Below, one piece after another: positions 1 to 8,063 of a stretch of DNA of 52,595 nucleotides. Location: NCBI GenBank assembly GCA_022820025.1, contig JAJEGF010000046.1, positions 1-52,595 of the forward strand, read 5' to 3'. This DNA is from Chloroflexota bacterium. Lineage in GTDB: Bacteria > Chloroflexota > UBA11872. The number at the start of each line of letters is the position of its first letter. Positions within the stretch are counted from its first letter, which is position 1. Below the pieces are notes generated by a model. That model worked only from the letters and a program-made list of their open reading frames with translations, had not been told where the DNA came from and did not search any database. Made by a program: the position numbers and the translations under genes.

Positions 1-579
1 GCCCGCAGTGGAACAGGGGAAACCGACGTGCCGGCCAAGGTCGACGAGGCTTCAGAGACCCTGGCCGGCTCGGTTGCTCGCGGCCGGGAGCTAGCCGCCC
101 TGCTCGAAGCCAACACCCCGGTTCCCGGCGTGACCACGGGCCAGCTTCGTGCTGAGATGGCCTCCATTGCCGTGCCCGCCACCAAGCACGGCCACAACAT
201 GTTGGGCGACGACTTTGCTCTCACGGCGGGCTGGGGGCACTTCGGGCCGGGTCAGGCGGTGATGCCGGGCCAGGGTCGTGCGGTGGAGCGGGCTTACACG
301 GGAGCTGAGCGCGCGGCCCTGGCCGCTGCCGTCGACACCCTTGGCGAGACGACCTACGACATTCACTTGAACGACAACGCCTCTTGGCGGAATGTGCCGG
401 CGAACGTCTGGAAATATCGACTGGGTGGATATCAGGTGCTGAAGAAGTGGCTGTCGTATCGGGAGCGGAAGGTGTTGGGACGGGAGCTTGAGGTGGAAGA
501 GGTGGGGTATTTCAGTGAGATCGCAAGGCGTATTGCGGAAATCCTCTTGACAACAAACTACGATCCGGGCGCCGTTTAG
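1..579 (+). CDS. Type ISP restriction-modification enzyme, C-terminal part (5' end outside window)
   Basis: The frame is open from base 1 to the TAG at 577-579, so this is the end of a longer gene; the GTG at 28 is only an internal possible start. The last 90 or so residues carry the hallmark end of single-chain type ISP enzymes: a NDNASWRNVP stretch, then LGGYQVLKKWLSYRE and a final helix around EVGYFSEIARRIAEIL. In that family this region belongs to the C-terminal target-recognition part; the nuclease, helicase and methyltransferase domains would lie upstream, outside the window. A complete enzyme methylates one strand of its target and cleaves unmodified DNA. The next gene starts 10 bases downstream on the same strand, so the two are probably co-transcribed. 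The family assignment is firm; whether the full gene is intact cannot be seen. Confidence 0.8.
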   Translation, partial: ARSGTGETDVPAKVDEASETLAGSVARGRELAALLEANTPVPGVTTGQLRAEMASIAVPATKHGHNMLGDDFALTAGWGHFGPGQAVMPGQGRAVERAYTGAERAALAAAVDTLGETTYDIHLNDNASWRNVPANVWKYRLGGYQVLKKWLSYRERKVLGRELEVEEVGYFSEIARRIAEILLTTNYDPGAV

Positions 580-589
580 TAGCGTACCA

Positions 590-2851
590 GTGACCAATTT
601 CAAGCTGCACGAACTTGGGTGGAATGACTTTCAAAATCTATGCCTCACAGTCACAAGCGAGGTATTTGGACAGACTGTCAGAGACTTCCTTCCCAACAAT
701 GATGCTGGACGTGATGGAGCATTCTACGGGACTTGGATTTCCACTGAGAGCGAGCCATATCAAGGAGACTTTGTCATCCAAGCGAAGCATACATCAAATC
801 TGAGCGCGTTCCTGACTCCCTCCCTCATATCCGATGAGCTCGGCAAAGCAGAGCGACTTGTGGCTAGCGGTCGATGCGACGTTTACGTGCTGATGAGTAA
901 CGCAAGGCTCACGGGTGAATCTGAACTGGAAATCACACGGCAATTGAGGACTCGGGGCGTTTCTCAGCCAATAATTCTTGGTGCGGAATGGTTCAATAGG
1001 ACGATAAGCGAAAACAGCCGCCTGCGCATGCTCGTGCCGCGTCTGTATGGTCTCGGCGATTTGACGCAGATACTTGACCAGCGAGCGTATCGTCAAGCGG
1101 AGGAAGTGCTGAACAGTATGCGGACAGACCTCGCAAAGCTTGTTCGAACCACAACCTACGAAGCAGCCGCCAAAGCACTTGACGACCATGGGTTCGTCCT
1201 TCTGACGGGCGACCCAATGACCGGAAAGACCACGCTCGCCGCGGAGTTGGCTCTTGCCTCGGCCGATGCGTTCGATACCAGCGTTGTCGCAATACAGGAC
1301 GCAGCTGAAATTCGTGAGCGATGGAATCCCGACGAGAAGCAGTTTTTCTGGCTCGACGATGCATTCGGGGCTACACAGGTAGACTACTCGTTGGCCTCAT
1401 CATGGCAGCGCGCCACGCGCTGGGTAAAGTCCGCTATCGCAAGCGACAGCAAGTTTGTACTAACGACTCGAGAATATGTGCTTAGGGCAGCATGGCCCCA
1501 TCTCAAACCTAGCTCCTTTCCACTACTTGAAGCATCTCGAGTCATTGTCGATGTATCAGAACTCAACGTTAGAGAGCGTGAGCAAATCCTATATAATCAT
1601 CTCAAGCATGGTCGCCAAGATGAACGTTTTCTGCGTCAACTCGTCCCACATCTCGACGCGCTTGCAGCTCACCCTGGTTACACTCCCGAGCTTGCGCGAC
1701 GACTCGCCGACCCTATCTTCACAGCACATCTCAGACAACCGAGCAGAGAGGCACTGACGAGATTCTTCGACTCTCCGCGCGAATTGCTGGAGTCAATCTT
1801 CGAGGATTTGGACACCGATAGCAAGGCAGCCCTTGGTCTCGTCTTTGTCGGACGTGGCTGGTTGCCAAGTCCAATCGAACCTGACTCGCTCGCATCGGAG
1901 CTATTGGTCAGAATGGATTCCTCCGTTGGCGGCGTCACTCAAGCCCTACATGCACTAGATGGTTCACTGGTCTCCTTGGTATCTCGTGATCAGTCGCAAG
2001 GCTGGGTGTTCACCCATCCGACCATGATCGAAGCCTATGCCAAACTCCTGCAAAGCCCAGAGTTTCTACATCTGCTCATTTCAGGATTTACTATTGAGGC
2101 ACTCCTCAGGCACACAACTTGCGGTGACCTAGGCATCGAGAATGCTCTAGTTATACCATCGCAACTGTGGCATTATGTCATGGATAGATTGCAGGAACCT
2201 CTGCAACCCCCAAACAGATGGCAAGATCGTCGAAGAAGAAAGGCCTACTTTGCACGTCAATGCTCCGAAGCATTCCAGATGGAGTACTTTAGGCGATTTC
2301 CAGACGACCTCGAAGAGCTGGCTGAGCCCGGCCTGGCATTAGAGGACGATTATGACAATGACGTTGTCATAGCACTTGCTCGACGTGGCAAGTTTCCTGA
2401 GCGACTCAGACGGCAATTTGCTCATCATCTCATCGACTTCTGCATCAAAGGCATTGATCCAGCGGTTCTTTGGTCGACTCGGCTGCGCTCAGTTTTGAAT
2501 AGTGACGAATGGGATACGTTGCGAAGACGGTTGGCATCGGAGGTATTCGAAGATCCGTTTGACGTGTACTACGAGATGACGACTCATTTTGAAAGCCATC
2601 ATGATCCCGTGCAATTCAGCGAGCCACTTGAGCAGTTTGCCGACGCAATCGATCAGGAATTTCCAGACGATCCTGCCGCATCACAAGCTGCCGAAAAAAT
2701 GCGAGAAATGCGGTGGCAATGGGTAGCTGATAGAGACGAACACTTAGTCGATGATGACGGTTCGCCCGATGAATACCAGACCTGGACGAGTACGCCTGTG
2801 CACACTGAGAATGATCGCAGCATCTTCGATGATCTTGTTGCGCCGTCTTAG
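590..2851 (+). CDS. Nuclease-STAND NTPase (nSTAND3-like) with N-terminal PD-(D/E)XK domain
   Basis: A 753-residue protein starting at GTG 590, ten bases after the type ISP stop. Residues 1 to about 150 look like a restriction-endonuclease fold: an acidic NNDAGRDG turn near D42 followed by the strand FVIQAKHT (Q64, K66). The NTPase core follows: Walker A GDPMTGKT at 207-214, Walker B FFWLDDAFG at 252-260 and a sensor strand FVLTTRE at 289-295, the signature order of the nSTAND3 group. The remaining 450 residues are probably an alpha-helical sensor region; no clear repeat is visible. Proteins of this layout belong to the antiviral STAND (Avs-like) world, where ligand binding oligomerises the protein and activates the nuclease. 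Base composition is clearly lower in GC than the flanking genes, which fits recent acquisition. Function is inferred from architecture; no trigger can be read from the sequence. Confidence 0.75.
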   Translation: MTNFKLHELGWNDFQNLCLTVTSEVFGQTVRDFLPNNDAGRDGAFYGTWISTESEPYQGDFVIQAKHTSNLSAFLTPSLISDELGKAERLVASGRCDVYVLMSNARLTGESELEITRQLRTRGVSQPIILGAEWFNRTISENSRLRMLVPRLYGLGDLTQILDQRAYRQAEEVLNSMRTDLAKLVRTTTYEAAAKALDDHGFVLLTGDPMTGKTTLAAELALASADAFDTSVVAIQDAAEIRERWNPDEKQFFWLDDAFGATQVDYSLASSWQRATRWVKSAIASDSKFVLTTREYVLRAAWPHLKPSSFPLLEASRVIVDVSELNVREREQILYNHLKHGRQDERFLRQLVPHLDALAAHPGYTPELARRLADPIFTAHLRQPSREALTRFFDSPRELLESIFEDLDTDSKAALGLVFVGRGWLPSPIEPDSLASELLVRMDSSVGGVTQALHALDGSLVSLVSRDQSQGWVFTHPTMIEAYAKLLQSPEFLHLLISGFTIEALLRHTTCGDLGIENALVIPSQLWHYVMDRLQEPLQPPNRWQDRRRRKAYFARQCSEAFQMEYFRRFPDDLEELAEPGLALEDDYDNDVVIALARRGKFPERLRRQFAHHLIDFCIKGIDPAVLWSTRLRSVLNSDEWDTLRRRLASEVFEDPFDVYYEMTTHFESHHDPVQFSEPLEQFADAIDQEFPDDPAASQAAEKMREMRWQWVADRDEHLVDDDGSPDEYQTWTSTPVHTENDRSIFDDLVAPS

Positions 2852-3322
2852 TTCATCGAGCAGGTGCATCATTGCTCGCATGAGAACTCACAAACGAGAC
2901 CTGCCCATAGAGGGGACCGAATAATCTCAGAGAAGGTCGTGCCGGCATCCATTTGCGGAGGAAGAGGTCGGCAGGGCGACGAGGGTTGGTCAAAAAAGCT
3001 GCTAGGGAATGGCACTTGTGTTGGGTACTGGATTCGGGGAGAGATTCGACACGTGTCAACGACGGACTCTGACTCGGCTCATCACGAACAGTTCTACGAG
3101 TGGTCTTGACTGGATGACGGAAGTGTCAAAGGCGCTGCCTGTATAGAAGACGGTCGGAAACCCGCAGAAGGAAGAGGGAAGTGACACGCTACGGATGTGA
3201 GAAGCGCAGGAAAGCAAAGATCTCTAATGACGGAGCTTACAATCTAGCAGTAGCGTTCGGTGAGACACGACACTTGGTTCCATACTCATCTTGAGTGTGA
3301 GCACTGAGTCATCAGCTAGGCA
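2852..3322. other. Intergenic region between convergent genes
   Basis: About 470 bases lie between the stop codons of two converging genes. No open frame here has a convincing protein, and I see no strong hairpin followed by a T-run that would act as a terminator. Confidence 0.5.
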
Positions 3323-4903
3323 TCAATCAGACTCTTTACCGAATTCAACGAGCACATTCGGGACTATCTCAAGCTTGCTGGAATCGAGATCGCTTACAGA
3401 TAATAGATAGTCAATAAAAGGCTCACTACTCCACTGAACTCGGAAAATCTGCTTTTCAATTCCAGATATACTGTCCTCGGAGTAAGTTCCTGCCTGGTAT
3501 TCCGACTCTCGCTTGTCATTTAAATAAATAGCTAACCTCGATCCCCACTCGATCCCTTTTCCTAATTCGAAGTCGTTTCCGGCCATACGCAAAATGCTAT
3601 TGATTGCTTTATGAAACGTCTCTCCTTTGAAACGGACTCTCGATTCCACTTTCAGTGCAAGGTCTTTTGGAGACATTCCGATTGTCTTCTGCAGGTCATC
3701 TGCCCACGTCACTGCCACCTCGACTAGCTCGTCAATGGTAAATAGTCCTCGCTCGATTTCTGGTGCATGTAAAACAAACGGAAGACTGATTAAGCCTTGG
3801 TTTACTAAGTCTTCAATTCTATTGCGAGCACGTGTTGACCAGTCAAAAGTGACAGTGACAAAGCACTGCGATTCTTTAGCAGACTGAAGACTGGCGTTGA
3901 CGGCGGACAGTTTCTTCTGGATAGCACCGTCTCCTCCAAAATTCTGAATAGATACAAAGCTCTCCAAGCCCCATCCACATCGACTCGCATACTCCCTTAT
4001 GAAACCCTCCTCCGTCTGACCCTCAACCAACCACACTACTCTGAAAGCAGGGTCAAGGCCGTGCTGACGAACCACAGCTCGAAGAAACTCGGGATCTCCA
4101 AATCTGGGCTGGCTGCCGTAGCGGTTTTCAACCCACACCGATGCTGGGTGGCCACGGGGATCCCACTCTTTCCTTATGGACGCATTAGAAATGTCTTCAA
4201 TGAATAGACGTATAAGCTCCGCAATCTCGTAGAGATCATAGGCTAGTCGTAGTTTCCCTCTGAATTGGCCTCGCTGATTGAAGGGCATAGATCGGAGGAG
4301 AACGTAAAGGTTTGGATCAGGATCAGTGTCATATGCGTGGAACAGAAGCGCGTCTCTCCACTTCAAAAGTTGCTCCAGCTTAATGTCGTGCTCGTCTAAC
4401 CAAGTCTTGGGATCGTTGGCCATTTTCCATTCGTTCCATTCGGCAAGATGGCAATTCGTGAGTGTGACTTTACCTGGACGTGGACCTCGGACGCTTGGTA
4501 AGTAGTATGATTCAATCCAAAAGAGCAAGGGAAGAAGGTGTGTGTTGAAATTCTTACAAAATTCGCTCGACTTGAAGGCATTCATTCCCTCCATACAATG
4601 CGGCCAGTTCAGTGCGCCTAGTCTCTGGAGCCTCGGCTTGTCATCTCCGACTGAACCGTATGCTGATGTTAGATTGAGAGTTAAGTGGCCTAGGTACTTG
4701 CTTATTGGCCAAATCTGGAATGAGTGGTAGTACTCTGGGTACTGAGTGATTGGCTTGATTACCTCGTCTGCGACCAGATTGCGAACCCCTTTGGGCATAA
4801 TTCGCAGGCCTCGGTCACGAAGAAAGCTGGAAAATGATGTCTCGGTTCGGAGCGTGCGCTGGGGAAACGGACATTGGTCAACGGCGCGCTCAAGAAGGTT
4901 CAT
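3323..4903 (-). CDS. Uncharacterised protein with TOPRIM-like core
   Basis: A 526-residue protein, stop TGA at 3323-3325. The first 290 residues match nothing I recognise. From residue 288 there is a TOPRIM-like pattern: strand VVWLVEGQTEE (catalytic-type Glu at 294 within VEGQTEE 293-299), then a FGGDGAI loop near 322-328, then the hydrophobic strand CFVTVTFDW at 347-355 with Asp354, and an EIERGLFT segment near 382-389 that recalls the ELE/DIE motif after TOPRIM in OLD-type nucleases and DUF4435-like proteins. TOPRIM domains bind Mg2+ and act in DNA nicking, joining or primer synthesis. No ATPase is fused or adjacent on this strand. The gene is lower in GC than its right-hand neighbours, like the STAND gene it faces, and sits in a defence-gene context. 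A defence role is inference; the TOPRIM call is moderate. Confidence 0.55.
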   Translation of the reverse strand: MNLLERAVDQCPFPQRTLRTETSFSSFLRDRGLRIMPKGVRNLVADEVIKPITQYPEYYHSFQIWPISKYLGHLTLNLTSAYGSVGDDKPRLQRLGALNWPHCMEGMNAFKSSEFCKNFNTHLLPLLFWIESYYLPSVRGPRPGKVTLTNCHLAEWNEWKMANDPKTWLDEHDIKLEQLLKWRDALLFHAYDTDPDPNLYVLLRSMPFNQRGQFRGKLRLAYDLYEIAELIRLFIEDISNASIRKEWDPRGHPASVWVENRYGSQPRFGDPEFLRAVVRQHGLDPAFRVVWLVEGQTEEGFIREYASRCGWGLESFVSIQNFGGDGAIQKKLSAVNASLQSAKESQCFVTVTFDWSTRARNRIEDLVNQGLISLPFVLHAPEIERGLFTIDELVEVAVTWADDLQKTIGMSPKDLALKVESRVRFKGETFHKAINSILRMAGNDFELGKGIEWGSRLAIYLNDKRESEYQAGTYSEDSISGIEKQIFRVQWSSEPFIDYLLSVSDLDSSKLEIVPNVLVEFGKESD

Positions 4904-5142
4904 GGCGACGGGTGCTCGCAGACGGTGGAGAGTGAGATTCGCTGTTGCACTGACAATGATTGTAAGACGTCATGTTCAGCGACACCTTCCTTATCAAAGT
5001 CAGCTTGAGGGTTCGTCGATGCGTCGGGCGGTGAGTTTAGGTTGTGGGCCGCCAGGGTGGCTACGAGGTACCGCGGGAAGGGTTGCTGGTGGGTGCCGGT
5101 CGGCGATGCCGGGATGGCGGAGGGGTAAGAGCGGCGGGTGGC

Positions 5143-5412
5143 TTAAGCCACTACTTCGAAGCAGAAGAGGATGGCGCGGTTGAGTTGGAGTCTGAGCACG
5201 AGGGGGCAGGTGGTGGGGATTCTGGTGGTCTGGCCCCAGGTGATGGGGTGTTTGAGATGATTGCCGGTGAGGGGGGATCGGGGGAGGGTGTGGTTGGGGA
5301 GGGGAGTGAAGGATTCGTCTTGGAGTGCGACGCGGATTGAGCCGCCTTCGCCGGTTTTGGCGTTGAGGCGGAGGGTGCTGCCGTGGAGGTGGAGGGGTGG
5401 GGTCCAGAATTC
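5143..5412 (-). pseudogene. C-terminal beta-sandwich fragment of a large extracellular/glycosidase-type protein
   Basis: Read on the minus strand, about 90 codons from 5412 down to the stop at 5143-5145 encode a segment with FWTPPLHLHG, then LRLNAKTGEGGSIRVALQD, PLTGNHLKHPITW and a closing RLQLNRAILFCFE. I recognise this as the end of large hydrolase-like or BNR-repeat proteins of planctomycete and chloroflexi genomes, where a G-GGS-RVE-QD strand, a (P)LTGDH--HPVTW loop and LRF-L--A-L-SF at the C-terminus are conserved. The open frame continues to 5472 without similarity, and the sequence beyond about 5470 belongs to the ImmA gene on the other strand. This is therefore a 5'-truncated relic ending at a recombination junction. 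Confidence 0.5.
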
Positions 5413-5470
5413 GGCGTGCTCGTCAGCGACGAGGCCAGCCCGGACTCGAGATCGCGCCTGTGCCCCGGCC

Positions 5471-5545
5471 ACGTTGGCCGGCCACCTGACCGACTGGCTG
5501 ACCCACGAGTTTGATCTCCCGGAGGTCGATCTACCCGACTGGTAG
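5471..5545 (+). pseudogene. Residual XRE-ImmA linker upstream of an in-frame TAG
   Basis: In the same frame as the following metallopeptidase, 24 codons ending in FDLPEVDLPDW lead into TAG at 5543-5545. A short amphipathic helix plus -LP--DLP- is the usual linker between the N-terminal XRE helix-turn-helix and the ImmA peptidase in two-domain antitoxin/repressor-protease proteins. The helix-turn-helix part itself is absent: sequence upstream of about 5470 no longer fits and overlaps an unrelated minus-strand relic. The two-codon step from this TAG to the GTG at 5549 shows that this was once one continuous protein. Confidence 0.5.
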
Positions 5546-5548
5546 TAC

Positions 5549-6244
5549 GTGAACCCGGAAGCGGTGGCCGAAGGTCTACGGGCTCAGTGGGGTCTTGGCG
5601 TGGAACCGTGTCCGCCACTTGTCCCGCCGCTGGAAGCTCACGGAGTGAGAGTCTTTTCTTTGGCTAGGCTCGCCAACCAGTGGGTCGGGCTGGATGGGCT
5701 GTCGTTCTGGCATGGGATTACGCCCATTGTGTTGGTCGACACGGCCATGCCCACGTCACGGCTCCGCATGTCACTGGCCCATGAACTGGGTCACTTGGTT
5801 CTCCACAAAGCTCACGGATTGGCCGACCGCCGGGTGAGCGAGCACGAGGCTGCAAAGTTCGCGGCGGCTTTCTTGTTACCCAGTGACAGCCTGTCGACCT
5901 GCGGCATCCGCACGTACAACGTAGACGCCCTCGTGCAACTAAGGGCTGTGTGGGGCGCATCCGTGGCGGCCCTGGCCCGGCGGCTGTACGAGGTCAGAAT
6001 GTTGTCCGAGTGGAACTACCGACAGGTCTTTATTCAACTCAGCATTTTGGGCTGGCGAAAGGGCGAGCCGGAGGATACCGAGCGCCCGCTACCCAGTGAG
6101 ATGTCGGTCCTGCTCCGCAAAGTCTTCACGACCTTACGGACTGAAGGTACGACCCACCCGGCCGTGGCCGAAGCTCTCAATCTGAATATCGACGACCTCG
6201 ACGCCCTGCTGGTCGGATTGTTACCCACGGCCGTTTCAGTCTAG
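5549..6244 (+). CDS. ImmA/IrrE family metallo-endopeptidase (truncated, lacks N-terminal XRE domain)
   Basis: A 231-residue protein from GTG 5549. It begins with NPEAVAEGLRAQWGLG and LEAHGVRVFSL, the standard opening of the peptidase part of this family, and carries the zinc motif HELGH at 78-82 followed by EHEAAKFAAAFLLP at 99-111, whose Glu is the probable third ligand. Such proteases cleave a partner repressor or regulator, as ImmA does to ImmR in ICEBs1 and IrrE does to DdrO. Here the usual N-terminal XRE domain is missing and an in-frame TAG separates the protein from its old linker (see 5471-5545). The catalytic core is complete, so the shortened protein may still be made from GTG 5549, although no good ribosome-binding site precedes it. 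No repressor gene lies next to it. Intact function is uncertain. Confidence 0.75.
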   Translation: MNPEAVAEGLRAQWGLGVEPCPPLVPPLEAHGVRVFSLARLANQWVGLDGLSFWHGITPIVLVDTAMPTSRLRMSLAHELGHLVLHKAHGLADRRVSEHEAAKFAAAFLLPSDSLSTCGIRTYNVDALVQLRAVWGASVAALARRLYEVRMLSEWNYRQVFIQLSILGWRKGEPEDTERPLPSEMSVLLRKVFTTLRTEGTTHPAVAEALNLNIDDLDALLVGLLPTAVSV

Positions 6245-6534
6245 GTCGGGGACACATACCAGCCGGACCCAAACGCCAACGCATCGGCCCGCACGATCCG
6301 GGAGTGTCTCGACTCGTCCTGCCCGGTCGTCTGGTTGCGGAGCAAGTAGCTCAGCCACCGCTGGGCGTTACGCAGGGAGCATTCATCCGGCACGTTCCAG
6401 TAGCCAGGTGAATCCGGCAGGGGCGGTTTCCAAGACCCGACACTCGACCCGCACCGCCACGACATTGGCCACCGTAACCAGCAGCCGGGTCCACGATTGT
6501 CAAGCCGACCCGCCGGCTGGTCACGGCGCCCGAC

Positions 6535-6762
6535 ATGTTGGCCGTGCGAGTTGAGTGTCGAGAGTGCAAGAGCACGCTGCTGCTGGACATAGCCAACGTC
6601 TGGGGCCTCCCGGACAAGTGCCACCAATGCATGACTGACCGATGGCTCGTGGGCCCCGGAACCCATATGGCCGCGAAGGCTCTGCGGGAGCTGGCCTGTC
6701 CCGACCCCAAGGCTGGGGCTACCACTTACCTGGAGATCGACGCCGATCAGCCGCTGGCCTAG
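6535..6762 (+). CDS. Small CxxC...CxxC zinc-ribbon-like protein
   Basis: A 75-residue reading frame with two knuckles, CRECK near residues 8-12 and CHQC near 29-32, spaced as in zinc ribbons, followed by a basic and aliphatic tail. The gene lies between the ImmA gene and a minus-strand set of small genes. ATG 6535 is taken as start; a TAA lies in frame about 50 bases upstream. I do not recognise a family. The even spacing of the cysteines supports a real protein, but its small size and the lack of a clear ribosome-binding site keep confidence low. Confidence 0.35.
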   Translation: MLAVRVECRECKSTLLLDIANVWGLPDKCHQCMTDRWLVGPGTHMAAKALRELACPDPKAGATTYLEIDADQPLA

Positions 6763-6808
6763 CAACTATCAGGCTGCGTGCGGCCCCCGTACACCTGGTG
6801 TACAGGGC

Positions 6809-7129
6809 CTATGGCTTGAGCAAGTCCAGTTTGCTCAGGCGATCCAAGGCCTGCCGGTGGCGCTGCTGGGCTTCGAGGTCCTCGACTAGTTCGGCCAGTT
6901 GGGAGTCCAGGTCACCCACAATGCGGCCGCTAGGGGCATTGAGCTTCTGGTGTTTGAGTGCGGCCACGAGTTCGTCCTGGCCGCTGGGTTTGCCCAGCAA
7001 TTTGCGGATTTCGGCCAGCCTGTCGATGGTCCGGCCTATTTCCGCGGTCAAGCGTTTGGCCCGGTCGCGGGCCTCGGCGTGCTCGCGAACGTGGCAGCCA
7101 ATTTGCGCGTCATTGGGCTCTGGGATCAT
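6809..7129 (-). CDS. Small coiled-coil protein, third gene of a minus-strand set
   Basis: A 106-residue protein whose ATG (7129-7127) overlaps the TGA of the preceding gene (7128-7126) in an ATGA arrangement, the usual sign of translational coupling. The sequence is hydrophilic and mostly helical with heptad-like spacing (AKRLTAEIGRTIDRLAEIRKLL, then LDSQLAELVEDLEAQQRHRQALDRL), so a two-segment coiled coil is likely. A longer reading frame extends upstream to 7207, but the coupled ATG fits better. No family is recognised; the association with the two upstream small genes suggests a shared function. Confidence 0.5.
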   Translation of the reverse strand: MIPEPNDAQIGCHVREHAEARDRAKRLTAEIGRTIDRLAEIRKLLGKPSGQDELVAALKHQKLNAPSGRIVGDLDSQLAELVEDLEAQQRHRQALDRLSKLDLLKP

Positions 7130-7344
7130 GCCCCAAAGCCCTTTACCACGACTTCGCGGTCGGGTTGGGACTTCACCTGCTCCCGCAAGCCGTCGAGCTC
7201 CGCCCACATAGCATCGAGCTCGTCACGCAGGGCCGGATCGGGAGCCGGTGGTGCGGGCAACACAACCTCCATGTAAATGGATCTGTGCGCAGCTGCATAC
7301 TGCGCCTCCACGGAGGTCTGGTGCACCCACAGGCGGTCGAGCAC
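7126..7344 (-). CDS. Small protein, second gene of a minus-strand set (or 3' half of a split gene)
   Basis: A 72-residue protein from GTG 7344, ending in the ATGA overlap with the next gene. The middle is proline-rich (LPAPPAPDPALRDELD) and the rest helical. The upstream gene ends with TGA at 7353-7351, only two codons before this GTG and in the same reading frame. The two may therefore be one protein interrupted by a nonsense codon, or two genes with a very short spacer. No family is recognised. Confidence 0.45.
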   Translation of the reverse strand: MLDRLWVHQTSVEAQYAAAHRSIYMEVVLPAPPAPDPALRDELDAMWAELDGLREQVKSQPDREVVVKGFGA

Positions 7345-7350
7345 CCCGAC

Positions 7351-7656
7351 TCAAGCCCCAACGGTTGCCACGGAGCCCTTATTGAGCGCGGCCACGGCCT
7401 GCGTGGCGCCACTCAGGTGGGCCAGCCCGGAAAGGCTGTTGATGCGGTCCGCGGCTGCCGTGACGGCGCCCAGTTGGGAAAATGCGCGGTCCAAGTTGGG
7501 TATCTGCCAGTTCCATTCGGCAGTCAGCCTAATAGGGAGGTCCAAGGCAGGTAAGTTGGCTAGCCTAGGGGCCATGATGCGGGCGTTCAGGTTTTCAAAG
7601 GCGCGGTCGAGGGCGGTGCAGTCGTGCCATATTTCGCGTCTCCTTGTCAACGGCAC
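7351..7656 (-). CDS. Small protein, first gene of a minus-strand set
   Basis: A 101-residue reading frame from GTG 7656. An AAGGAG lies inside its first codons, 9 bases before an out-of-frame ATG at about 7635, so the true start may be different or the 5' end may be frameshifted. The body (LDRAFENLNARIMAPRLANLP, then IPNLDRAFSQLGAVTAAADRI) is helical with two similar LDRAF-L segments, suggesting a small internal duplication. It reads directly into the next gene apart from one TGA. Function unknown. Confidence 0.4.
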   Translation of the reverse strand: MPLTRRREIWHDCTALDRAFENLNARIMAPRLANLPALDLPIRLTAEWNWQIPNLDRAFSQLGAVTAAADRINSLSGLAHLSGATQAVAALNKGSVATVGA

Positions 7657-8063
7657 CCGTGCTTGCGGAAGGATGCATTTATGTCATGTGATTCTATCAG
7701 GCGCGCCGACCCAAGCCCTTGCTGTGTGCCACACCCACTGTGACAGGCTGGCAGCCGTCCCAAGCGACTTCCGGGGGAGTGGTCACGAGTGTGCGCAGCC
7801 CCTGCAGGCTCGGACCGACCGTATGCTGGCAATCCGTAATCTCAGATGGACTCACTACCCTTGACTCTAGCAATCGTGACTCCGCCGTTCACGACTGAAA
7901 AGACTCTTAGATAGTCGACCCGGGCTCGCTGCGTATTCGACCGGTTGCGCGAGCAATCTCCGTCGGCACGAAGATAATTTCAATCTCCCTTCGGTCAGGC
8001 CGGTTGGGAGCAGATCGCCAAGGACTGGCGTGCCACAAGCTATTGGCGGCGCACAGAAGAACT
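7657..8063. other. Intergenic region upstream of the small minus-strand genes
   Basis: About 400 bases separate the end of the methylase-ParB-nuclease operon from the start of the small-gene set, both on the minus strand. It must hold the promoter of the latter if the set has its own. I see no convincing gene in either strand. Confidence 0.4.
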
